A DNA stretch of 12,376 nt from an uncultured Lachnobacterium sp. GTDB taxonomy: Bacteria > Bacillota > Clostridia > Lachnospirales > Lachnospiraceae. The stretch covers positions 1 through 12,376 of the forward strand of contig URYB01000048.1 in NCBI GenBank assembly GCA_900552085.1. The letters are read 5' to 3'. The position numbers and the translations under genes were made by a program. Under the pieces are notes generated by a model. That model did no database searches, was not told where the DNA came from, and worked only from the letters and a program-made list of their open reading frames with translations. Positions 1 to 5,306 of this stretch are shown here, piece by piece. Position 1 is the stretch's first letter. Each line of letters begins with the position of its first letter.

Positions 1-786
1 CAAATATATCAGTCATATTACTGTGGACTTTGCCGCAAGTTAAGAGAATTTTGCGGAGCGAAAGGACAGGTGCTTCTCAATTATGATATGACATTTCTTG
101 TGGTACTGCTTACCGGTCTTTATGAGCCACAGACAGAGCGTACAAGTTTTACCTGTCTGATTCATCCTATGAAAAAAAGGCAGGCGCGAAGTAACGAAAT
201 TCAGGATTATGCGGCACAGATGAATGTGCTGTTGGCATATTACAATCTCGTGGACGACTGGAAAGACGATAAAAGCTATACGAAAAAGACCGTTGCAGCA
301 ATGCTTGAAAAAGATTATCAGCGTGTGGCAAAAAATTATCCGCGGCAGGCAGAGGCAATTGAAAATTATATTGCAAAACTTTCCGAATACGAAGAAAACA
401 AAGAGACGAACATTGATCTGGTGGCAGGACTGACCGGAGAAATGTTGGGAGAAATATTTGCCTGGAAGCAGGATGAATGGTATGATGAATTGAAAACGCT
501 TGGATTTTATATGGGAAAATTCATATACCTTATGGATGCCTATGAAGACCTGAAGCAGGACGAGAAGAAAGATGCGTATAATCCGCTTCGATTTTTGAAC
601 ACGGACGATGAGCAGGAGTTTGAAACACTGTGTCGTCTGATGATGACGAGTATGATCTCAGAATGTGCAAAATCTTTTGAGCGTTTGCCGATTTTGCTGC
701 ATGCGGATATTTTGCGCAATGTACTGTATTCTGGTGTCTGGTCCAAGTATGAGTATATTCAGCTGAAGAAAAAGGGGAAAAAATAA
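1..786 (+). CDS. DUF5685 family protein, 5'-truncated by window edge
   Basis: The reading frame is open from base 1 to the TAA at 784–786, so the gene begins upstream of the window; 261 codons are visible. A GTG at 70 could look like a start, but the residues encoded before it (QIYQSYYCGLCRKLREFCG, from base 1) read as normal conserved protein, so the true start is outside. The YYCGLC motif near the left edge, the later YDMTFL segment and the tyrosine-, aspartate- and tryptophan-rich helical stretch (YYNLVDDWKDDKSY) match my memory of the DUF5685 family, which is common in Lachnospiraceae. The CxxC-type cysteines plus another cysteine just downstream could bind metal, but that is inference. 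No signal peptide or membrane segment is visible. The stop overlaps the ATG of the J-domain gene by one base, so the two are almost certainly co-transcribed and translationally coupled. Function unknown. Confidence 0.8.
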   Translation, partial: QIYQSYYCGLCRKLREFCGAKGQVLLNYDMTFLVVLLTGLYEPQTERTSFTCLIHPMKKRQARSNEIQDYAAQMNVLLAYYNLVDDWKDDKSYTKKTVAAMLEKDYQRVAKNYPRQAEAIENYIAKLSEYEENKETNIDLVAGLTGEMLGEIFAWKQDEWYDELKTLGFYMGKFIYLMDAYEDLKQDEKKDAYNPLRFLNTDDEQEFETLCRLMMTSMISECAKSFERLPILLHADILRNVLYSGVWSKYEYIQLKKKGKK

Positions 787-1490
787 TGACAGACCCATAT
801 CAGATGCTCGGGGTGACCCGCAGTGCATCGGATGAAGAAATAAAAAAAGCATATAGAAACCTAAGCCGCAAATATCACCCGGATGCAAATGTAAACAATC
901 CGAATAAGGATCAGGCAGAGGAGATGTTTAAGCGGGTGCAACAGGCATATGACCAGATCATGAAGGAACGTCAGCAGGGAACGACTGGCGGATACTCAGG
1001 TTATGGATATGGTGCAGGAAACGGACAAAGTACCGGTCAGGGAGCCGGAGGCTTTGAGCAGGGACCATTCGGAGGCTTTAGCGGAACCTATTATTATGGC
1101 AATAACACGTATCGTTCGCAGGCACAGGAAGAGTCACCGAAAATGCAGGCTGCGCACAACTATCTGCGCTATCATAGTTATGCAGAGGCACTCAATGTGT
1201 TAAACGACATTCCGTTTTCGGAGCGTTCCGGTCGCTGGTATTATTACAGTTCCGTGGCAAATCAGGGAATGGGAAACACCGCGACAGCGATCGAACAGAT
1301 CCACAGAGCGCTTGACCTTGAACCGAGTAATATGGAATACCGGCAGTTCCAGCAGCAGTTGCAGTTTGGTGGTGACTGGTATCAGACGATGGGAAGCAGC
1401 TATGAGCGGCCTTATAGTGGATACAGTAACTTCTGTATGAGCCTGTTGTGTATGCAGGCATTGTGTACCTGTTGCTGCAGACCATTTTAA
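786..1490 (+). CDS. J-domain (DnaJ-like) protein with TPR-like region and Cys-rich tail
   Basis: The protein has 234 residues. Residues 1–65 form a J domain: DPYQMLGV at the start, a KKAYRNLSRKYHPDAN helix with the HPD signature at 31–33, then a long helix III. J domains stimulate the ATPase of Hsp70 (DnaK). Residues about 67–108 are a flexible Gly/Tyr/Gln-rich linker. Residues about 115–190 look like one or two TPR-type helical repeats (NYLRYHSYAEALNVLNDI; AIEQIHRALDLEPSN). The last 18 residues hold six cysteines (217, 222, 227, 229, 230, 231) around a short hydrophobic run. The DnaJ zinc finger (CxxCxGxG repeats) and the CTD substrate domains are absent, so this is a class III J protein, not DnaJ itself. 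The ATG overlaps the upstream stop (TAATG), indicating translational coupling with the DUF5685 gene. The client is unknown; the pairing suggests the two products act together. Confidence 0.9.
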   Translation: MTDPYQMLGVTRSASDEEIKKAYRNLSRKYHPDANVNNPNKDQAEEMFKRVQQAYDQIMKERQQGTTGGYSGYGYGAGNGQSTGQGAGGFEQGPFGGFSGTYYYGNNTYRSQAQEESPKMQAAHNYLRYHSYAEALNVLNDIPFSERSGRWYYYSSVANQGMGNTATAIEQIHRALDLEPSNMEYRQFQQQLQFGGDWYQTMGSSYERPYSGYSNFCMSLLCMQALCTCCCRPF

Positions 1491-1498
1491 AAATATAG

Positions 1499-1622
1499 GT
1501 AACTATTTTAGAAACTTTTGAGATATAAAAAACAACGGGAGGATTTCCGAATGTCATTCATTACATGACATTCGGAAAATCCTCCCCATTTTGTTTTATA
1601 TTGTTTGTAACTGTTTAGAAAC
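1499..1622. repeat. Imperfect 16–17 bp direct repeats flanking the terminator
   Basis: GTAACTATTTTAGAAAC (1499–1515) and GTAACTGTTTAGAAAC (1607–1622) are in the same orientation on either side of the terminator hairpin, differing by one substitution and one indel. Both lie outside the coding regions. They could be target-site remnants of an inserted hairpin element, a protein-binding motif, or chance in AT-rich DNA. Confidence 0.45.
1537..1590. terminator. Bidirectional intrinsic terminator
   Basis: Arm 1537–1557 and arm 1565–1585 are inverted copies, with a single extra A in the second arm and a 7-base loop. The GC-rich base of the stem (GGGAGG/CCTCCC) is followed by CATTTTGTTTT on the plus strand. 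On the minus strand it is followed by GTTGTTTTTTATATC. It therefore has a U-rich tail both ways and sits between the 3' ends of the convergent J-domain and PH-domain genes. The stem is longer than most intrinsic terminators. Confidence 0.9.
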
Positions 1623-1628
1623 CAGCGA

Positions 1629-2060
1629 TTACTCCAGATCATCCGGAATTCCGTTGTGATCAAGATCGGCACTGTGAGCGCCGATATCCATGGTGCTTAA
1701 AGTGCGCCGCTTTAACCGTGCCGCTTCAGAGGCTTTCAATAAATAAGCTTTGATATCTTTTGCGTGTTTTACATGGATCAACTGAAGTTCTGCATCTGTG
1801 ACATCGCCGGTATAACAGGTGATGGTGCCAAGTCCTACGATACGCTCCAGAAAAGAAGTGGTAAGCTTCACATCCTGAATTTTGTACATATAGCAGTCAT
1901 CCTCTGTTGTATTTAACAGGCCGTGGTCAACGGTCAGAAGACTCGGGGTAATGGTATATTTGGTAAATGTCCATGGAAGTCCAAGAAAAAGCAGGCGTTT
2001 ACGCTCTGTGAACATTACCGTGTCATCGGTATCAATAGTAAAATTCTTATCATCTGCCAT
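1629..2060 (-). CDS. Bacterial PH domain-containing protein
   Basis: The protein has 143 residues and starts at the ATG at 2060–2058, preceded by AAAGGAGA seven bases upstream. Residues about 14–112 resemble the bacterial PH domain of the YdbS/YdbT type (bPH_2): a strand-rich segment RKRLLFLGLPWTFTKYTIT, then DHGLLNTTEDDCYMYKIQDVKL, a typical central signature for this group, followed by LGTITCYTG and a C-terminal helix IKAYLLKASEAARLKRR. There is no transmembrane segment, unlike many bPH_2 proteins that are membrane anchored. The final 12 residues, DLDHNGIPDDLE (132–143), resemble an acidic EF-hand or thrombospondin-type calcium loop. Its role cannot be told from sequence; PH folds usually mediate protein or lipid contacts. 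It is transcribed alone, divergently from pyrB. Confidence 0.75.
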   Translation of the reverse strand: MADDKNFTIDTDDTVMFTERKRLLFLGLPWTFTKYTITPSLLTVDHGLLNTTEDDCYMYKIQDVKLTTSFLERIVGLGTITCYTGDVTDAELQLIHVKHAKDIKAYLLKASEAARLKRRTLSTMDIGAHSADLDHNGIPDDLE

Positions 2061-2124
2061 ATTACATTCTCCTTTATTTTTAAAATGGAATTGTTGCTTA
2101 TCTTAAAAAGAAAAAAACACATCA

Positions 2125-2130
2125 ATTATA
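2125..2130 (-). promoter_or_regulatory. -10 box for the PH-domain gene
   Basis: On the minus strand this reads TATAAT, a perfect -10 hexamer, about 65 bases upstream of the PH-domain start codon. I find no good -35 hexamer at 16–18 bases upstream, so strength is uncertain. Confidence 0.4.
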
Positions 2131-2168
2131 TTGTACCGAAAAAACTTTGAAATGCAATGTGTTTTGTC

Positions 2169-2197
2169 TTGAAATATGAAAATTATTATTATATGAT
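2169..2197 (+). promoter_or_regulatory. Sigma-70/SigA-type promoter of pyrBI
   Basis: TTGAAA (2169–2174), a 17-base spacer and TATGAT (2192–2197) make a near-consensus housekeeping promoter. Transcription would start around 2203–2205, inside a run of five A, giving an untranslated leader of only about 25 bases. That leaves no room for a PyrR-type attenuator. The AGGAGGG ribosome binding site follows at 2217–2223. Confidence 0.7.
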
Positions 2198-2228
2198 AGT
2201 AAAAATGCGTGAAATTAGGAGGGATAAA

Positions 2229-3146
2229 ATGCGACATTTAATGAGTCCTCTGGACTTTTCCGTCGAAGAGTTGGACCAGTTGTTAGACCTGGCCAATGAC
2301 ATTGAGAAACATCCAGACAAATATGCCCATGCGTGTGATGGGAAGAAACTTGCAACCTGTTTTTATGAGCCAAGTACAAGAACAAGATTAAGTTTTGAAG
2401 CTGCCATGTTAAATCTTGGTGGTTCCGTTTTAGGTTTTGCCAGCGCTGATTCATCTTCAGCAGCTAAAGGCGAAAGCATTTCTGATACAATTCGTGTTAT
2501 TTCCTGCTATGCAGATATATGTGCAATGCGTCATCCAAAAGAAGGAGCTGCATTAGTCGCATCACAGAAATCCAGAATCCCGGTCATCAATGCCGGAGAT
2601 GGTGGTCATCAGCATCCAACCCAGACATTAACTGATATGCTTACGATCCGTTCCTTAAAGGGAAGACTGGGCACTATGACAATCGGACTCTGTGGAGATC
2701 TGAAATTCGGACGTACGCTTCATTCGCTGATCAATGCATTGATTCGTTATGACAATGTGAAATTTGTACTGATTTCCCCGGAAGAACTTAAGATTCCGGA
2801 TTACATCCGCGATGATGTACTTCGCGCAAACAATATCGAGTTTGAGGAAGTTGAGCGCTTAGAGGATGCAATTGGTCAGTTGGATGTTTTATACATGACA
2901 AGAGTACAAAGAGAGCGTTTCTTCAACGAAGAAGATTACATTCGTTTAAAAGACTTTTATGTATTGACCAAGAAAAAGATGGAACTGGCAAAAGACGATA
3001 TGCTTGTGCTGCATCCGCTTCCTAGAGTAAACGAAATTTCTGTCGAAGTTGATGATGATCCAAGAGCCGTGTATTTCAAACAGGTACAATACGGTGTATA
3101 TGTCCGTATGGCATTGATACTGACACTTTTGGGCATTACAGTATAG
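2229..3146 (+). CDS. pyrB: Aspartate carbamoyltransferase catalytic subunit
   Basis: PyrB condenses carbamoyl phosphate with L-aspartate to N-carbamoyl-L-aspartate, the first committed step of de novo pyrimidine synthesis, in the cytoplasm. The start at 2229 is chosen because AGGAGGG sits five bases upstream and the resulting 305 residues match the usual PyrB length of about 305–310; in-frame ATGs upstream (2157, 2205) lie in or at the promoter. Visible active-site signatures are STRTR (residues 49–53, carbamoyl phosphate binding), SSAAKGES with K80 (the 80s loop reaching the neighbouring subunit), GGHQHPTQ (125–132) and HPLPR (262–266, the 240s-loop/phosphate region). The neighbouring pyrI supplies the regulatory chain, so the holoenzyme should be the E. 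coli-like c6r6 type. Ten bases separate the two genes. No truncation or missing catalytic residue is seen. Confidence 0.98.
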   Translation: MRHLMSPLDFSVEELDQLLDLANDIEKHPDKYAHACDGKKLATCFYEPSTRTRLSFEAAMLNLGGSVLGFASADSSSAAKGESISDTIRVISCYADICAMRHPKEGAALVASQKSRIPVINAGDGGHQHPTQTLTDMLTIRSLKGRLGTMTIGLCGDLKFGRTLHSLINALIRYDNVKFVLISPEELKIPDYIRDDVLRANNIEFEEVERLEDAIGQLDVLYMTRVQRERFFNEEDYIRLKDFYVLTKKKMELAKDDMLVLHPLPRVNEISVEVDDDPRAVYFKQVQYGVYVRMALILTLLGITV

Positions 3147-3156
3147 GGAGGAAGAT

Positions 3157-3597
3157 ATGTTAAATATTAGTGGAATTCATGAAGGCTTTGTATTGGACCA
3201 TATTCAGGCAGGAATGAGCATGCAGATTTATCATGATCTGAAACTGGACAAGCTTGACTGTACGGTTGCAATTATTAAAAATGCAAAAAGCAACAAGATG
3301 GGAAAGAAAGACATTATCAAAGTAGAATGCCCGATAGAAGCTCTGGATCTGGATATTTTGGGATTTATTGATCATAATATTACCGTAAATGTTATCAAAG
3401 GCGATCGTATCGTAGACAAGAAAATACTTTCGCTGCCGAAGCAGGTACGCAATGTAATCAAATGTAAGAATCCGCGTTGTGTGACATCGATTGAGCAGGA
3501 ACTCGATCAGATTTTCCTTCTTACAGATGAAGAAAAAGAAGTATATCGTTGTAAGTATTGCGAAGAAAAGTATACCAATCCGAACCGAAGAAAGTAA
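3157..3597 (+). CDS. pyrI: Aspartate carbamoyltransferase regulatory subunit
   Basis: PyrI binds effector nucleotides (CTP/UTP inhibition, ATP activation in characterised homologues) and tethers PyrB trimers. The protein has 146 residues, close to the usual 150. The N-terminal allosteric domain carries the family segment GFVLDHI (10–16) and the NKMGKKDIIK stretch (46–55), which corresponds to the nucleotide-contacting region of E. coli PyrI. The C-terminal zinc domain has four cysteines at 103, 108, 132 and 135 (CKNPRC…CKYC), the CX4C…CX2C pattern of the structural zinc site that contacts PyrB. GGGAGGAAG precedes the ATG at 3157. It is the last gene of the pyrBI operon; unlike some relatives, no other pyr genes follow. 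Confidence 0.97.
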   Translation: MLNISGIHEGFVLDHIQAGMSMQIYHDLKLDKLDCTVAIIKNAKSNKMGKKDIIKVECPIEALDLDILGFIDHNITVNVIKGDRIVDKKILSLPKQVRNVIKCKNPRCVTSIEQELDQIFLLTDEEKEVYRCKYCEEKYTNPNRRK

Positions 3598-3604
3598 ATG
3601 CAAT

Positions 3605-3632
3605 GGGGGAAGCCAGTCAGGCTTCCCCCTTC
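3605..3632 (+). terminator. Terminator-like hairpin after pyrI
   Basis: GGGGGAAGCC (3605–3614), loop AGTCA and GGCTTCCCCC (3620–3629) form a perfect 10-bp GC-rich stem starting 8 bases after the pyrI stop. The tail, TTCTGATG, is poor in T, so termination may be incomplete or depend on the long palindrome just downstream. Confidence 0.6.
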
Positions 3633-3748
3633 TGATGCAGTCCGTATTTCCTCCCGCTTCACAGGGATTTCCTTCCACACTAGTTATCCAAAATTATGAA
3701 TTTGCACAAAATCCTGCATGCCTCTTTCTATGATTCCTGTCCGTTCCA

Positions 3749-3789
3749 GTTTCAACAGTCCTCCTCCGGTTGTCCGTCTGCCACAGATG
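3749..3789 (+). repeat. Left copy of perfect 41-bp inverted repeat
   Basis: Exact reverse complement of 3972–4012; begins GTTTCAACAG and ends CCACAGATG. It is the best conserved part of the large palindrome, whereas the segments outside and inside it have diverged. This suggests either recent conversion between the arms or selection on this stem. Confidence 0.95.
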
Positions 3790-3971
3790 ACATCGGAAGT
3801 ATTTTGTGACTGTCTTAGCGGGCTTGTTCAGGAAACGTGCCGCCACTGGGGCAAATGTTTGTGAGCAGCACAGCATAAAATTTGTTGTAAGACTTCATGC
3901 GAGTTTTGACCGTGGCGGCTCATATCGACTTCATGAACACGCCCACTTAGACAGACTAAAAATACTGACTG

Positions 3972-4012
3972 CATCTGTGGCAGACGGACAACCGGAGGAG
4001 GACTGTTGAAAC
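3972..4012 (-). repeat. Right copy of perfect 41-bp inverted repeat
   Basis: Exact reverse complement of 3749–3789, separated from it by 182 bases that are themselves partly self-complementary. No mismatch in 41 positions. Confidence 0.95.
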
Positions 4013-4110
4013 GGTGCCCGGACACGAAATGAGAGACATACAGGACTTTGGCAAATTCTATAATTTGGTCTAAAACCGTGTGGAAGGAAAGTGCCGGGTG
4101 CGAAAAAAAA

Positions 4111-4545
4111 TCAAACGTGAGGGCGGGAGGAAATATCTTCGGACAAAGAATTTCTTTCATCGAGGAAGCGTAACAGAATTTCAAATGCAAGCCCCGCCAC
4201 AACCCAGAACGGAAAATAATCCAGTCTTACAATCCCTGCAATATTGTAAGGCGTTCCACTGTAATCCCACGGGCACACACCAAGAAAACGCAACAGACTT
4301 CCACTTAAAAATTCGCCAAGCATAATCGATGCTGCATAGAAACACCCCCGCAAAAGAAAAGGCCAGTATTTAATTTTTTCATATATTGGATCAATGAGAG
4401 CTGCCATACCATAGATGGGGAACATCCACAGAGAGGTATGCCCCAGAAGACGGGGATCTCCGTGTAAAAAAGTACCGAATGATGTGAACACGATCTCCAT
4501 GCACCAGCCGGCAAGCCCGCAAATAAAAAAATTTCTCCACTTCAT
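4111..4545 (-). CDS. Small multi-pass membrane protein, ABC_trans_CmpB-like family
   Basis: The protein has 144 residues and starts at the ATG at 4545–4543, with AAAGGAG six bases upstream on the minus strand. Four hydrophobic segments are visible, about residues 5–26, 36–56, 62–86 and 106–127. The sequence WRNFFICGLAGWCMEIVF, the block LLGHTSLWMFPIYGMAALI and the later GVCPWDYSG and IVRLDYFPFWVVAGL match the family labelled putative ABC transporter type IV (CmpB, PF06541) as I remember it. No ATPase partner is adjacent and the transport label is only a database name; the function is unknown. The last 11 or so codons and the TGA stop (4113–4111) lie inside the outer arm of the large palindrome. 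The charged C-terminal tail DERNSLSEDISSRPHV may therefore be partly specified by that element. It is convergent with pyrBI and divergent from the hem operon. Confidence 0.8.
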   Translation of the reverse strand: MKWRNFFICGLAGWCMEIVFTSFGTFLHGDPRLLGHTSLWMFPIYGMAALIDPIYEKIKYWPFLLRGCFYAASIMLGEFLSGSLLRFLGVCPWDYSGTPYNIAGIVRLDYFPFWVVAGLAFEILLRFLDERNSLSEDISSRPHV

Positions 4546-4663
4546 CTTATACTCCTTTGGTATTTAAAGTATACCCGAAAGGAATTGCAGATATACTTGC
4601 AAAAACAAACGGAGGAATATATGATGATACATGGACGAAAAGCGAAAGGGAAGATGAAAACGT
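4546..4663. promoter_or_regulatory. Divergent intergenic region before the tetrapyrrole operon
   Basis: This 118-base gap must hold promoters for the minus-strand membrane protein and the plus-strand operon. Candidate -10 boxes are TATACT at 4592–4597 (plus) and TATACT read on the minus strand at 4573–4568. Neither has a convincing -35. A strong Shine-Dalgarno GGAGG at 4611–4615 precedes ATG codons at 4621 and 4624 that are not in the frame of the operon's first gene. I see no cobalamin or other riboswitch-like fold; the gap is too short for one. Confidence 0.35.
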
Positions 4664-5305
4664 ATGGCATATTTTCCAATGTTTGTAGATATCGAAAAGA
4701 AAAAATGTCTGATTGTGGGCGGTGGAACGGTTGCACTGCGCAAAGTGCAGGTATTGCAGGAGTTTGGAGCAGACATTGTGGTGGTAGCACCGGAGGTCAT
4801 TTCAAAAATCAAGGAGTATCCGGTTACCGTTTATCAGAGAAATTTTGAAAAAGAAGATTTGCAGGGATGCGAACTTGTGGTGGCTGCCACGGATGATGCC
4901 GCATTAAATCGCGAGATCGCTGAGGCGGCACAAAAACAAAAGATTCTGGTCAATGCCGTGGATCAGCAGGAAGACTGCAGTTTTATTTTTCCGTCTTATG
5001 TCCGGGAACAGGAACTTGTCGGGGCTTTTTCCAGTGGAGGAAACAGTCCGGTGCTGACACAGTACCTGAAGAAATATATGGCGCAGATTCTGACCGCGGA
5101 GCTGGGAGAGGCCAATGCGTATCTTGGAAGTATCCGGCCGGTTGTGAAAGAGGAACTGGACACGGAAGCAATGCGCAAAAAAGTATACCAGAAGGTTTTA
5201 AATAAGCTTTTCAAACAAATAGAAAAGAAACAGGATGTGAAGCTGTCCAGGCAGCAGCTTCAGGATCTGATTGATGATACAAAAAAAGAGGAAAGAGGCA
5301 GATAA
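4664..5305 (+). CDS. Precorrin-2 dehydrogenase (SirC/Met8/CysG N-terminal family)
   Basis: This enzyme oxidises precorrin-2 to sirohydrochlorin with NAD+; some members also insert iron to form siroheme. The protein has 213 residues, as expected for the stand-alone family. It opens MAYFPMFVDIEKKKCLIVGGGTVALRK, split here as MAYFPMFVD (1–9) and the NAD-binding glycine motif GGGTVALRK (19–27). D100 in VNAVD matches the aspartate implicated in catalysis in CysG and Met8p, and SSGGNSPV (123–130) is the family's second signature. The C-terminal third is helical. Start 4664 is chosen because it gives the conserved N-terminus; its ribosome binding site (AAGGGAAG, 4646–4653) is only fair, and a better GGAGG upstream serves another frame. 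It is the first gene of the operon and ends one base before the hemB start codon. The methyltransferase (CobA) that makes its substrate is not encoded nearby. Confidence 0.92.
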   Translation: MAYFPMFVDIEKKKCLIVGGGTVALRKVQVLQEFGADIVVVAPEVISKIKEYPVTVYQRNFEKEDLQGCELVVAATDDAALNREIAEAAQKQKILVNAVDQQEDCSFIFPSYVREQELVGAFSSGGNSPVLTQYLKKYMAQILTAELGEANAYLGSIRPVVKEELDTEAMRKKVYQKVLNKLFKQIEKKQDVKLSRQQLQDLIDDTKKEERGR

Positions 5306-5306
5306 A

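Larger units (their letters stand above)
3640..4144. repeat. Giant imperfect palindrome (foldback element), ~505 bp
   Basis: The DNA from about 3640 to 4144 folds back on itself around a centre near 3880–3890. Paired blocks, outside to inside: 3640–3644/4140–4144; 3645–3657/4123–4135 (13 bp perfect); 3668–3680/4078–4090 (13 bp perfect); 3688–3705/4051–4068 (one indel each way); 3712–3725/4032–4045 (12 of 14); 3739–3744/4019–4024; 3749–3789/3972–4012 (41 bp perfect); 3798–3805/3959–3966; 3810–3818/3946–3954 (8 of 9); 3826–3830/3934–3938; 3839–3846/3912–3919 (8 bp perfect). The loop is about 65 bases. Short open frames inside have no ribosome binding site or recognisable protein, so I see no gene. 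The outer right arm enters the last codons of the minus-strand membrane-protein gene. It may be a MITE-like element, an inverted duplication, or a long hairpin RNA; I see no convincing target-site duplication at the ends. Confidence 0.85.

Noticed and set aside
1192..1557. 121-codon minus-strand open frame over the J-domain gene
   Set aside because: It is antisense to a clear gene, starts inside the terminator stem and has no recognisable domain.
2157..2228. Longer pyrB N-terminus from ATG 2157 or 2205
   Set aside because: These codons lie upstream of or at the predicted transcription start, have no ribosome binding site, and would extend beyond the family's normal N-terminus.
3806..4009. 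67-codon plus-strand open frame inside the palindrome
   Set aside because: There is no Shine-Dalgarno, the sequence is dominated by repeat arms, and the translation has no familiar pattern.
3640..4144. Retron msr-msd or group II intron interpretation of the palindrome
   Set aside because: No reverse transcriptase gene is anywhere in the window, and no domain V-like or msr-like motif was recognised.
3828..4202. 124-codon open frame on the minus strand across the palindrome
   Set aside because: It lacks a ribosome binding site, its product has no recognisable domain, and it overlaps the real membrane-protein gene in another frame. The palindrome explains its composition.
5271..5306. Longer hemB from ATG 5271
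   Set aside because: It overlaps the end of the preceding gene and adds a lysine-rich tail not typical of HemB; ATG 5307 has a good ribosome binding site.
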